From: Vulcanimicrobiota bacterium
GTDB taxonomy: Bacteria > Vulcanimicrobiota > Vulcanimicrobiia > Vulcanimicrobiales > Vulcanimicrobiaceae
NCBI GenBank assembly: GCA_028287525.1
Contig: JAQBPM010000313.1
Span: 1-32,201, forward strand
DNA length: 32,201 nt
Direction of reading: 5' to 3'
The notes under the pieces were generated by a model. That model was not told the DNA's origin. It was given only the letters and a program-made list of their open reading frames with translations, and did not search any database. Shown here piece by piece: positions 1-8,051 of the stretch (position 1 is the first letter of the stretch; each line of letters starts with the position of its first letter). The position numbers and the translations under genes were made by a program.

Positions 1-1591
1 TGAGCGTACCGCGGAGCGGCGTGACCGCGACCGAGGTGTCGCCGACGATGCCGACCTTCACCGGCACGGCGTTCAACTGCCCGTTGCGCTCGACGAAGAT
101 GCGGCTGGTGCTCCCTGCCGTGACCGCGCCGCTGCTGGTGCCGGTCGTCGCGCCCCACGGTGACCCGCCGCCGGCCGCGTTACCGCTGCCGGTGCGCGCG
201 GCACCGGAGGCTTGCCCCGCACCGGGGCCCGCGCCATTCGCACCCGGGGGCCGTTTGCGGTGCGCGACGCTCCCGGCCGCGGGCGTGTAGCTGAATGCTG
301 CGAGCGGTACGATCGTCGCATTGTCGGCGTGGGCGACTTGAATCGTCGCGTTGGCCGTCATGCCGGGAAGGAGCGCGCCGTCCTTGTTGTCGACGACGAC
401 CACGTTGGTGTAGGTCACGACGTTCGACACGGTGGTCGGGTTCTGACGAACCTGTTTGACCACGGCCTTGAAGACCCGGTTCGGGTACGCCAGCACCGTG
501 AAGGTGACCGGATCGCCCGGGCGCACGCGCCCCATGTCCGGCTCGCCGACGGCGAGATCGAGTTCCATCTTCGAGAGGTCTTGCGCGATCGAGAACAGCG
601 TCGGCGTCGACAGGCTCGCCGCGACGGTCTGACCGACCGCGACGACGCGCGCGATCACCGTGCCGTCGACCGGCGAGGTGATGATCGTGTGGTTGACGTT
701 CTGCTGGGCCTGCGCGACCTGCGCCTGTTGGATGCCGATCGCCGCGACGCTCGCGTCGTGCGTCGCGACTTGGTTCGCGGCCGTCGCGCCGGTGACGCCG
801 GTCTGCGCGGAGAGCGCTTGCGCGGAGGCGTTCGCCTGCGCGATCTGCGCGACCGACGCGCTCGTTTGCGCCTGGGCCTGCGCGACCGCGGCGCGCGCGC
901 CGTCGACTGCCGTCTGCGCCGCGACCAGAGCGGACTGATCGGCGTCGACCTGATTCTGAGCGATGAAGCCCTGCGAGACCAATTGCCGATCGCGATTGAC
1001 CGTCTGCTGCGCGAGCGCAAGCGCCGCCTGATCCTTGGTAACCGTAGTTTGGGCGGTCTTGACGGCGGCCTGCGAGGCGGCGGCCGTCATTTGCGCGGCG
1101 CGCGCCGTCGCGGTCGCGGCTTGTGCCTGGGCCTGCGCTTGCGCGACGGCGGACGGACCGCCGCTCGCGGTCGCGCCGGTCGCCTGCGCTTGTGCCATGC
1201 TCTGAGCGAGGGTCGACTTCGCCTGGTCGAGCGCCGCCTGGAACGTCGTCGGATCCAGTTTCGCGAGAACCTCGCCCTTCTTCACCCGCGAGTTGAAGTC
1301 GGCGTAGATCGCGGAGATGGTCCCCGAGACCTGCGTGCCGACGCTGATGGTGTTCTGCGGGTTGAGCGTTCCGCTCGCGGTGACCGTCTGCGCGAGCGAA
1401 CCGGTCTGCACCGGTTCGGTCGTGTACGTCACGGCAGCCGCCCGCGAACGGATCACCAGCACCGACGCGACGATCGCGACGATAACCAAAGCGGCAAGGG
1501 CGGCGAACAGCCATCGCGGGCGACGGCGCTTGGTCTCCAGCTTTACCGACGAGACGTGACCGTTGGTTGACGGCCGTTCTAAAGTTTGCAT
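1..1591 (-). CDS. HlyD/MacA-family periplasmic adaptor subunit, C-terminus cut by window edge
   Basis: I translated this by hand; the track lists only other-frame shadows here. The open frame begins MQTLERPSTNGH and runs to base 1 without a stop (about 530 codons). Residues 1-26 are cytosolic and end in KRRRPR; 27-47 are one membrane anchor. Next come a lipoyl-type half-motif (GTLNPQNTISVGTQVSG), a long Ala/Gln-rich coiled-coil hairpin, the returning half (ITSPVDGTVIARVVAVGQTV), and beta-barrel/membrane-proximal segments. Near the window edge lies a Gly/Ala/Ser-rich stretch after RKRPPGANG. Family knowledge: such adaptors bridge an inner-membrane ABC (MacB) or RND pump to an outer-membrane channel. 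The partner pump should lie just beyond the left edge. The hairpin and the Gly-rich insert make it longer than a typical MacA (about 370-400 aa). No Shine-Dalgarno is visible at the ATG; see the adjoining dyad. The family is secure; the exported substrate is unknown. Confidence 0.9.
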   Translation of the reverse strand, partial: MQTLERPSTNGHVSSVKLETKRRRPRWLFAALAALVIVAIVASVLVIRSRAAAVTYTTEPVQTGSLAQTVTASGTLNPQNTISVGTQVSGTISAIYADFNSRVKKGEVLAKLDPTTFQAALDQAKSTLAQSMAQAQATGATASGGPSAVAQAQAQAQAATATARAAQMTAAASQAAVKTAQTTVTKDQAALALAQQTVNRDRQLVSQGFIAQNQVDADQSALVAAQTAVDGARAAVAQAQAQTSASVAQIAQANASAQALSAQTGVTGATAANQVATHDASVAAIGIQQAQVAQAQQNVNHTIITSPVDGTVIARVVAVGQTVAASLSTPTLFSIAQDLSKMELDLAVGEPDMGRVRPGDPVTFTVLAYPNRVFKAVVKQVRQNPTTVSNVVTYTNVVVVDNKDGALLPGMTANATIQVAHADNATIVPLAAFSYTPAAGSVAHRKRPPGANGAGPGAGQASGAARTGSGNAAGGGSPWGATTGTSSGAVTAGSTSRIFVERNGQLNAVPVKVGIVGDTSVAVTPLRGTL

Positions 1592-1613
1592 GGTCGTATC
1601 GATACTACGACCA
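1591..1613 (-). promoter_or_regulatory. Inverted repeat over the adaptor start codon: probable operator, possibly with a leaderless promoter
   Basis: Perfect 8-bp arms TGGTCGTA and TACGACCA flank a 7-nt centre, and the perfect palindrome GTATCGATAC (1596-1605) overlaps it. The dyad abuts and includes one base of the ATG of the HlyD-family gene. On the minus strand TAGTAT (1602-1607) lies 10 nt before the A of the ATG, the spacing expected of a -10 box for a leaderless transcript. No good -35 and no Shine-Dalgarno is visible. TetR-family repressors of efflux genes commonly use dyads of this size. The dyad is directly seen; regulator and promoter assignments are inference. Confidence 0.45.
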
Positions 1614-1631
1614 TGTGCCTCGGAAAGTGCT

Positions 1632-3014
1632 TCAGGTTATATGAGAATCGCTCTCAGGTAGCTGCCAGGGAACGAACGGCCATTCGCCGGTTCGCGCTGC
1701 CCAAATGAGGAAGACGGCTCCGCCCGCCGCGATGGTGAGTACCCCGTACGCAATCGCTGCCCAGCCGGCGCTTGCAAACGCGTAGCACCAGCCCACCAAC
1801 GCCACGACTGCCGGCAACGGAAAGAGCCACATGCGATACGGCGAGCGGATGCCGCGTGCGCGCATTACAGCGAGCGCCGCAATTTGCGCGACCGGTTGAA
1901 TCAGCACCATCCCCGCGACGAGCGCGTTGATGACGTTTCCGAGCGAGAGCAAGCTTGCAGGAAGCGCCAACAGGCCGATGACGAGCAGCGAGACGTCGGG
2001 GAACCGCAGGCGCGGATGCACGTGCGCGAAAGCGCGCAAGAACACGCCGTCGGCTGCGGCGGCGAACGGGACGCGCGAGAAGGCGAGCAGGTTGCCGTAG
2101 ACCGACGCGAACGCCGTCAGCAGGATCAGCACCGTGACGATGCCGGCCACCGCGACGCCGAACGCACGCTCGACGACAACCGATGCGATGAACCCGCCGA
2201 CGCCGTGCTCCGCCACGATCGACTGCCACGGCACGGCTCCCAGCACGCCGAGCTGCATAGCGACGTACAGAACCGCGACCAGCCCGATCGAGATCAGAAT
2301 CGAACGCGGCAGCGTGCGCGCCGGGGCGATCACTTCATCGCCGACGGAACTCGATGCGCCGTACCCGGCGTAGTCGTACATCGTGATGATCAGCGCCTGG
2401 CCGAAACCGGCGGCGAACCCGGCCCAGAAGGAATCGCCGCCGAGCGCGAACGCCTGCGCCGGCGAGAAACGGGCGAATCCGGCGACGACGACGCAGAGCA
2501 GCGTGATGACGGCGACGATGCCGAGCGCCACGCCGAGGCGCGCCACCGAGCCGATCCCGCGATACAGCGCGAGCAGCGTCACCACACCGACGCCGATGGC
2601 GACGGCGTTCGCTTCCCACGGATGCGCGGCGAGGTGCGGGAACAGATAGCCGGCGTAGTTCGCGAAACCGATGTAGCCGGATGCGAGCAGCAGCGGCGCG
2701 CTGCAGATCGTCTGCCACACGAACAAGAACGCGAGCAGACGGCCGAGACTGCGCCGTCCGAAGACCTCGCGCAAGAAACCGTACGTCCCACCCGAGCCGG
2801 GATACTGCGCGCCGAGCTCGGCCCAGACCAGGCCGTCGCAGAGCGCCAGACCGGCACCGGCGATCCACCCCACCAGCGAAAGCGGACCGCGCAGCGATTG
2901 GAGCACGAGCGGAATCGTGATGAGCGGGCCGATCCCGACCATCGTGATGACGTTGATCGCGACCGCGCCGCGCAGGCCCACGCCGCGCACCAAGCCGCGA
3001 TTCGCGCCGCTCAT
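1632..3014 (-). CDS. APC-superfamily amino acid/polyamine permease
   Basis: A 460-aa integral membrane protein with about 12 hydrophobic segments. The N-terminal region has the APC signature: a glycine-rich first helix (INVITMVGIGPLITIPLV) and the later segment GLVWAELGAQYPGSGGTYGF, typical of amino-acid/polyamine/organocation carriers. These proteins import (or exchange) amino acids or related amines across the inner membrane, usually with H+. The ATG is only 3 nt after the manA-like stop codon, so the two are almost certainly co-transcribed. The next gene (HlyD-type) starts 40 nt further and has its own dyad, so it may be separately controlled. Substrate cannot be read from the sequence. 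The 782-aa ORF on the opposite strand is a codon-bias shadow. Confidence 0.88.
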   Translation of the reverse strand: MSGANRGLVRGVGLRGAVAINVITMVGIGPLITIPLVLQSLRGPLSLVGWIAGAGLALCDGLVWAELGAQYPGSGGTYGFLREVFGRRSLGRLLAFLFVWQTICSAPLLLASGYIGFANYAGYLFPHLAAHPWEANAVAIGVGVVTLLALYRGIGSVARLGVALGIVAVITLLCVVVAGFARFSPAQAFALGGDSFWAGFAAGFGQALIITMYDYAGYGASSSVGDEVIAPARTLPRSILISIGLVAVLYVAMQLGVLGAVPWQSIVAEHGVGGFIASVVVERAFGVAVAGIVTVLILLTAFASVYGNLLAFSRVPFAAAADGVFLRAFAHVHPRLRFPDVSLLVIGLLALPASLLSLGNVINALVAGMVLIQPVAQIAALAVMRARGIRSPYRMWLFPLPAVVALVGWCYAFASAGWAAIAYGVLTIAAGGAVFLIWAARTGEWPFVPWQLPESDSHIT

Positions 3015-3017
3015 CGA

Positions 3018-4088
3018 TCAGGCGAACTGGACGGCGAACGCATCGTAGTCGAGCGCGTCGACGCCCGCGGCGAGCGCGCGCACGCGGAGCGCCGCGAGAT
3101 CCGGTTGCGGCCGGACCGCCAGCGCACTCGTCGGCGTGCCGCCGGGGATCAGCGCGATCCGCTGGGCCGCGGCCGGCGTCACGATGCTCTGCCACGGCTC
3201 GAGCGCGACGCTGCCGCCGCCCGCGTCGACGCGCAGATGCGCGCCCATCGCGGTGATCGTCAGCGGCAACCCGTCGGAGTCGAGATACGACTCCGCCGAC
3301 CGCACGTCGATCCGTTCGACCGCAAAGCGATGATCGGCGATCAGCAACGTGTGCTCGAGACCGTCCGCCTCGTACTGCAGCTGCCCGACGGCACCGGGGA
3401 ACGTGGCGCGATAGTCGAGCACGTCGCCGGCTTTCTGCACGTGCAGCGGGCGCGGCTTTCCGTCTGTACCGACGCGGTTCCAATCGAAGATGCGATAGGT
3501 CAGATCGCTCGCCTGCTGCGTCTCGAACAACTGGATTCCGGCGCCGATCGCGTGCAGCGTCCCCGCCGGAAGATAGAACGCGTCGCCCGGCTGGACCGGC
3601 ACGCGGCGCAGGATCTCGCCGAGCGTGCCGTCGGCGACGCGGCGCTCGAACTCTTCGCGGGTCGTGTCGCGCGTCCAGCCGAGCACGAGTTCCGCATCCG
3701 GCTCGCTCGCGAGGATATACCAGCACTCGGTCTTGCCGTTCGGCTGGCCTTCGACGCGCTGCGCGTACGCGTCGTCGGGATGCACCTGCACCGAGAGCGC
3801 CTGCCGCGCGTCGATGATCTTCGTCAGCACCGGAAAGACGCGCGCCGGATCGATCGGGCCGGTCAACGTCGCGCCGAGGTTCGCGCGCAGGCCGCCGAGC
3901 GTCGTCCCCGCGAGCGGACCGTTGCGGACCGCGTTCTCGTCCCAGCACTCCCACGATTCGCCCAGCGGCTGCGGCGCCTCACCGGGTCGCAAAACAGCCT
4001 TGTGGTAGCGGGTGACGAGCGCATCCCCACCCCAGATCGCGGGCGCCAATCGGGGCTCGAGGAGATACGGATAGAGCCGGTCACTCAC
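3018..4088 (-). CDS. manA: Class I mannose-6-phosphate isomerase (zinc-dependent cupin)
   Basis: A 356-aa protein that should interconvert mannose 6-phosphate and fructose 6-phosphate in the cytoplasm, feeding GDP-mannose or allowing mannose use. The type I PMI blocks are present in order: SVQVHPDD (Gln and His zinc ligands), GKTECWYIL (Glu ligand), LPAGTLHAIGAGIQLFE (His ligand), then the basic segment TYRIFDWNR. Length fits the short Bacillus/Firmicutes-style ManA (about 315-360 aa). It begins with ATG (MSDRLYPYLL) and is followed after 3 nt by the APC permease, suggesting a bicistron. No sugar-nucleotide gene is nearby, so the physiological role (polysaccharide, glycolipid or mannose catabolism) is open. 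Confidence 0.9.
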   Translation of the reverse strand: MSDRLYPYLLEPRLAPAIWGGDALVTRYHKAVLRPGEAPQPLGESWECWDENAVRNGPLAGTTLGGLRANLGATLTGPIDPARVFPVLTKIIDARQALSVQVHPDDAYAQRVEGQPNGKTECWYILASEPDAELVLGWTRDTTREEFERRVADGTLGEILRRVPVQPGDAFYLPAGTLHAIGAGIQLFETQQASDLTYRIFDWNRVGTDGKPRPLHVQKAGDVLDYRATFPGAVGQLQYEADGLEHTLLIADHRFAVERIDVRSAESYLDSDGLPLTITAMGAHLRVDAGGGSVALEPWQSIVTPAAAQRIALIPGGTPTSALAVRPQPDLAALRVRALAAGVDALDYDAFAVQFA

Positions 4089-4134
4089 GTGCCGGCTCTA
4101 CGCTTTTTCTCACCAGCGTTCCGCTTGGTGCGGG

Positions 4135-4467
4135 CTATTCGCGGCGAATCGTGGTGCTCGAGGTGCTGCCGCGGTTGTTCGACATCGCGACGAGGCCGAC
4201 GATCACGACCAGCACGACCGCGCCGACGATGATCCACGTCCACGGAAGGTTGCTGGTGTCGGTCGTCGTGTTCGTCGTCGTGGTGGACGAACTGCCGGCG
4301 GGCGCATTGCCGGTGGTGGCGGAGCCGCCGCTCGTCCCGCCGCCGGTGGTCGTCGTCGTGGAACTGCCTCCGTTGCTGCCGCCCGTGGTCTGCGCGTACG
4401 CGAACGTCGGAGCAAACGCGAGGAACATCGCTAACACGAGGATCGAAAGCCGTGTGAAAATTCGCAT
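4135..4467 (-). CDS. Small exported Thr/Ser/Gly-rich protein with C-terminal membrane anchor
   Basis: I chose the ATG giving MRIFTRLSILVLAMF (110 aa) rather than the track start at 4500, because AGGAAGCAGGGAACG, a good purine-rich ribosome site, directly precedes it and it yields a textbook signal peptide ending near AYAQ. The mature part is a low-complexity T/S/G linker (runs of TTTTT and GGS). A hydrophobic helix follows (WTWIIVGAVVLVVIVGLVAM), then a short basic tail (TTIRRE). The domain should therefore sit outside the inner membrane, anchored at its C-end. No catalytic motif or known family is recognisable. The upstream ATG at 4500 overlaps the stop of the small ORF before it (ATGA), so translational coupling with that ORF is possible. 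Confidence 0.65.
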   Translation of the reverse strand: MRIFTRLSILVLAMFLAFAPTFAYAQTTGGSNGGSSTTTTTGGGTSGGSATTGNAPAGSSSTTTTNTTTDTSNLPWTWIIVGAVVLVVIVGLVAMSNNRGSTSSTTIRRE

Positions 4468-4496
4468 CGTTCCCTGCTTCCTACAAAAGTCGTAAC

Positions 4497-4634
4497 TCAT
4501 GACAGCGAGCCCTGAGGTTCCGGATCACCGGTCGGGGACGTCGGATCCGGCGGAATGCCCGGCATGTCCGGCGGCGCGTCGGGCATCGACGGTACGTCCG
4601 GTACAGATTCGGGGACCTGGTACTCTGCTACCAT
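4497..4634 (-). CDS. Possible small Pro/Asp-rich protein (45 aa)
   Basis: An open frame starting MVAEYQVPESVPDVPSMPD and continuing with PP-D/PP-G repeats to a TGA that overlaps the next possible ATG (4500) as ATGA. The regular proline periodicity (PDVP, PDAPPDMPGIPPDP) is not what antisense shadows in this window look like. A G-run precedes the ATG as a weak ribosome site. It has no signal peptide or membrane segment. It belongs to no family I recognise, and may simply be non-coding sequence with biased composition. Confidence 0.35.
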   Translation of the reverse strand: MVAEYQVPESVPDVPSMPDAPPDMPGIPPDPTSPTGDPEPQGSLS

Positions 4635-4733
4635 TGCCCCCGAAGCGTTCCCGACGGGCAGAAAACCGAAACGGCAACCGAGCGATGGGCGCCGACCGGC
4701 AACCAACGGCACGACGGCAGAGTCCTGGAGGCA

Positions 4734-5369
4734 ATGCGCCCACTGCACCGCGTTGCCGCACTGGCTGCAACGATCGCGCTGCTCGGCGAAGCCCCTGCAC
4801 CTTCAGCCCCGTCTGAAGAAGCGGCGCGGCTTTTTGCCATGAGCGGCACGCGAACCGCCGCCGTCCAATCCTACACCTCGCGCCTGCACGTCGACGTCGC
4901 GCTGCGCTCCTTTCCGTACCTCAAGTTTCACTTGAACGGAACGATCTCGTTCAAGCGCCCGAACTTGTACTCTGTGCACTTCGAGCACGTGCCGTGGTTC
5001 GGCAAAGGCTTCGAAGACATGAAGATGGACCCGATGGTCCCCTCGACGTGGGGCGAACACTACGACGTGACAAGCCTCACTCGCACAGGTGACCGGACGC
5101 ACATCGAGATGCGCGACAAGGTGGACGGCCACATCAAGGGCGTGCACGCCGAACTCGACGCCGACGGTCTACGCAAGATCGAGTGGCAGTATCTCAACGG
5201 CGGCAACATCGGCGTCGCCGTCACGCCGGTCATCGTGAGCGGCATCCCGGTGCCGGCGACCGAAGACGCCGACATCCATCTGCCGACGTATCACGTCATC
5301 TGCCACGCGACCTTCAGCGACTACAAGATCGTCACGGACTCACCCTACGCCGCCGGCGGCGGCCGGTAA
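4734..5369 (+). CDS. Secreted/periplasmic protein of unknown function, perhaps LolA-like fold
   Basis: A 211-aa protein. Residues 1-27 form a signal peptide (basic MRPLHR, then AALAATIALLG, then A/P-rich cleavage region). The mature part is beta-rich with alternating hydrophobic residues (SYTSRLHVDVAL, LKFHLNGTISFKRP, THIEMRDKVDGHIKG). This resembles the half-barrel of LolA/outer-membrane lipoprotein-sorting-type proteins that carry lipids, but this is pattern resemblance only. GGAGG lies 3 nt before the ATG. It ends 12 nt before hpnK in the same direction, so it is probably the first gene of the hpnKIG transcript. A periplasmic lipid-binding role in hopanoid handling is a tempting inference with no direct proof. 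Confidence 0.7.
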   Translation: MRPLHRVAALAATIALLGEAPAPSAPSEEAARLFAMSGTRTAAVQSYTSRLHVDVALRSFPYLKFHLNGTISFKRPNLYSVHFEHVPWFGKGFEDMKMDPMVPSTWGEHYDVTSLTRTGDRTHIEMRDKVDGHIKGVHAELDADGLRKIEWQYLNGGNIGVAVTPVIVSGIPVPATEDADIHLPTYHVICHATFSDYKIVTDSPYAAGGGR

Positions 5370-5381
5370 CTCACCCGCGCG

Positions 5382-6248
5382 ATGCGCCGGGTGATCGTCA
5401 CGGCGGACGACTTCGGCCTCGCGGTCCCGGTGAACGAAGCCGTGGAGCGCGCCCACCGCGAGGGCGTGCTCACCGCGGCCAGCCTCATGGTTGCCGAACC
5501 GGCGGCCGCCGACGCGGTCGCGCGAGCCCGCGCGCTGCCGTCGCTGCGCGTCGGGCTGCACGTCGTCGTCGTCGAAGGGCGGCCGCTGCTGCCGCCGGAG
5601 CGAATCCCCGACCTCGTCGACCGCGCCGGAATGCTCAGCTCGAACCTCGCGCAGACGGGGGTGCGCTACTTCTTCCACCCGCGGATCCGGCGGCAACTGG
5701 AAGCCGAGGTGCGCGCGCAGTTTGCGGCCTTCGCCGCGACCGGACTCGCGTTCGACCACGTCAACGCTCAGTGCCACATGCATCTCCACCCGACGGTGCT
5801 CGGCATCATGCTGAAGGTCGCCCGCGACTACGGCCGTCCGCCGATGCGCGTGCCGTACGAGCCGTTCGCGGCGTCCTGGCGCGCGACGCACGACGCCCGC
5901 GGCCTGCGCCTTGCCAACGCGTTCCTGCTCGCACCGTGGCTCGCGCTGATGAAAGCGCGGCTGCGCGTTGCCGGCGTGCGGTACAACGACCGCGTCTTCG
6001 GCTTGGGTGACTCGGGCCGGATGACGCCGCAGCGCGTCCTTGCGCTGCTGGGCGAACTGCAGCCGGGCGTCACCGAGATCTTCTTCCACCCGGCGACCGG
6101 GCCGTGGCCGGGGATCGCACCGGGACTGCACGCGTACCGTCATGCCGACGAACTCGCCGCCTTGCTGGACGGTGACGTCGCGCGCGCGCTGCACGCGCCC
6201 GGCGTCGAGACGATCGCGTTCTCCGACCTCGTGCCCGCGCGTGGCTGA
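5382..6248 (+). CDS. hpnK: HpnK: hopanoid-associated YdjC/ChbG-family sugar deacetylase
   Basis: A 288-aa protein of the YdjC/ChbG carbohydrate deacetylase family. The N-terminal metal-binding motif VIVTADDFGLA and the central HVNAQCHMHLHP provide the Asp/His metal ligands, and EIFFHPATG is the late conserved block. Family knowledge (Burkholderia hopanoid work): HpnK removes the acetyl group from N-acetylglucosaminyl bacteriohopanetetrol made by HpnI, giving the glucosamine derivative. Here hpnI follows directly and overlaps by 8 nt, which supports this over a general chitooligosaccharide deacetylase. HpnJ, the radical-SAM enzyme that would turn the sugar into the cyclitol, is not in the window. 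Confidence 0.88.
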   Translation: MRRVIVTADDFGLAVPVNEAVERAHREGVLTAASLMVAEPAAADAVARARALPSLRVGLHVVVVEGRPLLPPERIPDLVDRAGMLSSNLAQTGVRYFFHPRIRRQLEAEVRAQFAAFAATGLAFDHVNAQCHMHLHPTVLGIMLKVARDYGRPPMRVPYEPFAASWRATHDARGLRLANAFLLAPWLALMKARLRVAGVRYNDRVFGLGDSGRMTPQRVLALLGELQPGVTEIFFHPATGPWPGIAPGLHAYRHADELAALLDGDVARALHAPGVETIAFSDLVPARG

Positions 6249-7380
6249 CCTGCGCCGGTTTGCCGACCGCGCGACGTTGGCGCTCTCGCTGGCGAGTCTG
6301 GCGTACGGCGCGTTCGCGCTCGAACGGACGCTTGCGTTCGGCCGCCGCACCCGGCGCCCGGCGGCGCGCGCGCCATACGTGACGATCCTCAAGGCGCTCC
6401 ACGGCGACGAACCGCTGCTCGCGCAGAAGCTGCGCTCGTTCTGCGACCAGGACTATCCCTCGTACGATGTCGTGCTCGGCGCGCGGAACGGCGACGATCC
6501 GGCGCTCGCGACGGCAAGCGTCGTCGCGACCGAGTTTTCGGACCGCGTGCGCGTCGTATCGGCGAACGATGGGACGCCGCACCACGCGAACCCGAAGATC
6601 GACACGCTCGCCGCGCTCGTCCCCCATGCGCGCGGCGACATCCTCGTGTTCGCCGACAGCGACATGCGCGTGACGCCCGATTACTTGCTCGCGATCGTCG
6701 AGCCGTTCGCGGACGAACGCGTGGGCGCGGTGACGTGTCTCTATCGCGGAGTCCCCGCCGATGGCGGCGTCGCGTCGCGGCTGGGTGCGATGGCGAACCA
6801 CGAGCACTTCGCGCCGTCGGTGCTCATCGCGGAGCGATTACTCGGAATGCGTTTCGGCTTCGGCTCCACGATCGCGGTTCGCCGCACGCTGTTCGAAGAG
6901 ATCGGGGGGCTCGACGCGATCGGCGCGCACCTCGCCGATGACGCACTGTTGTGCGCCGAAGTCACGAAGCGCGGCGCGGCGGTCGTGCTCTCGGATTACG
7001 TCGTCGAGAACGTGGTCGACGAACCTACGTTCCCAGGGCTGTGGTCGCACGAGCTGCGCTGGGCCCGCACGCAGCGCGCGCTGGAGCCGGGCGGTTTTGC
7101 GGGCGTCGTGCTGACGTATCCGATTCCGCTCGCGCTGCTGCACGTCGCCGTCGCGCGCGAGCGGTCGAAGCCGCTGGTCGTCTTGGGCGCGGCAATCGCG
7201 CTGCGGTACGCGCTGGCATTCGCCGCCGCTTGCGCGTTCGGCGCACGCCCGGCACCGCTGCTGGTCCCGCTGCGCGACACGCTCGGTCTCGCCGTCTGGT
7301 GCGCGTCATTCATCTCCCGTGGCGTCCACTGGTCGGGCGACGACTACCGCGTGAACCGCGACGGCCGCATGACGCCGTGA
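6241..7380 (+). CDS. hpnI: HpnI: hopanoid-associated family 2 glycosyltransferase
   Basis: The track ORF begins at 6040, but its first 67 residues are an Arg-rich off-frame read of hpnK; GTG at 6241 (VADLRRFADR) gives 379 aa, the usual HpnI size. A hydrophobic N-terminal anchor precedes the GT2 domain: YVTILKALHGDEP, FCDQDYPSYDVVLG, the DxD-type FADSDMRV, and the acceptor motif HELRWARTQR (a Q/RxxRW equivalent). Two or three C-terminal membrane helices follow. Family knowledge: HpnI adds N-acetylglucosamine to bacteriohopanetetrol at the cytoplasmic face. It overlaps hpnK by 8 nt and hpnG by 4 nt (GTGA), so the three are translationally coupled. Confidence 0.88.
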   Translation: MADLRRFADRATLALSLASLAYGAFALERTLAFGRRTRRPAARAPYVTILKALHGDEPLLAQKLRSFCDQDYPSYDVVLGARNGDDPALATASVVATEFSDRVRVVSANDGTPHHANPKIDTLAALVPHARGDILVFADSDMRVTPDYLLAIVEPFADERVGAVTCLYRGVPADGGVASRLGAMANHEHFAPSVLIAERLLGMRFGFGSTIAVRRTLFEEIGGLDAIGAHLADDALLCAEVTKRGAAVVLSDYVVENVVDEPTFPGLWSHELRWARTQRALEPGGFAGVVLTYPIPLALLHVAVARERSKPLVVLGAAIALRYALAFAAACAFGARPAPLLVPLRDTLGLAVWCASFISRGVHWSGDDYRVNRDGRMTP

Positions 7381-8051
7381 CAATCGTCGTCCCGCGCGGC
7401 GCCGAGGCCGCCGCCGTCCGGCGCGCCCGTCCGAGCTCGCGCGTGATCGAAGTACCGGCGGGCGCGCGCGCCGCGACTGGGCTGCCGACGTTCGAAGACG
7501 ACGATACCGTGGTCGTGCTCGGGTTGTGCGGCGCGCTCCACGGCGGTTCGGTCGGTGACGTCGTCGTCTATCGGCGCGTCGTCGACGATGGGGCTTCCTA
7601 CCAGTTGGACGCCGGAGTGCGCGACGCGCTCGCCTCTTCGCTCGGTGCCAACGTTGTTGCTGCGTGCACGGCAAACCACGTCGTTACTACCCTCGCCGAA
7701 CGGTCGGCGCTGGCGTCCCGTTACAACGCGACCGTCGTCGACATGGAGGGAACGCACCTCGCCGCCGCGCTCGCAACGCGCGGCGTGCGACTCGCAATGG
7801 TCCGCATCGTGAGCGACGACGATTCGTGCGACTTGCCGGCACTGGAGCGAGCGATCGGCGCAGACGGAAGCATCGATGTCGTGCGCATCGCGACGGCATT
7901 CGTTCGCTCACCACGCGCAGCGTATGCCTTCATCCGTAACGTACGGCACGCCCTCCGGCGCCTCACCGAAATCGCGCCCGTCGTCATTCGGGGGTCACCC
8001 TTCGACTTCGCTCAGGCTGACGACGGGGGTTCCTCGACAGGCTCGGAATGA
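7377..8051 (+). CDS. hpnG: HpnG: hopanoid-associated nucleoside phosphorylase/nucleosidase
   Basis: I place the start at the GTG inside GTGA, overlapping the hpnI stop, because VTIVVPRGAEAAAVRRA matches the family's first beta strand; the 366-aa track ORF starts in an off-frame region. The product is 224 aa. Phosphorylase-family marks are VVVLGLCGALHGG (nucleoside/phosphate loop) and VVDMEGTHLAAALATRGVRLAMVRIVSDD (base and ribose binding Glu). Family knowledge: HpnG releases adenine from adenosylhopane, the HpnH product, to give ribosylhopane (or its phosphate). The last residues, about GSPFDFAQADDGGSSTGSE, are encoded by a dispersed repeat, so the original C-terminus was probably shorter. 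The 3' end overlaps hpnB by 40 nt in convergent orientation. Confidence 0.85.
   Translation: MTIVVPRGAEAAAVRRARPSSRVIEVPAGARAATGLPTFEDDDTVVVLGLCGALHGGSVGDVVVYRRVVDDGASYQLDAGVRDALASSLGANVVAACTANHVVTTLAERSALASRYNATVVDMEGTHLAAALATRGVRLAMVRIVSDDDSCDLPALERAIGADGSIDVVRIATAFVRSPRAAYAFIRNVRHALRRLTEIAPVVIRGSPFDFAQADDGGSSTGSE

Noticed and set aside
180-1514. 444-aa minus-strand ORF and 452-aa plus-strand ORF over the adaptor
   Set aside because: The frame beginning at 1591 gives a clean HlyD-type protein; these are Arg-rich shadows.
4111-4130. Hairpin CACCAGCG/CGCTTGGTG as a rho-independent terminator
   Set aside because: The stem has a bulge, and the T-run lies on the wrong side for plus-strand use while an A-run follows it on the minus strand.
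1884-4232. 782-aa plus-strand ORF, the longest in the track
   Set aside because: It is antisense to the APC permease and manA, is dominated by Arg/Asp/Glu/His, and has no domain; it reflects the G+C-rich codon pattern of the real genes.
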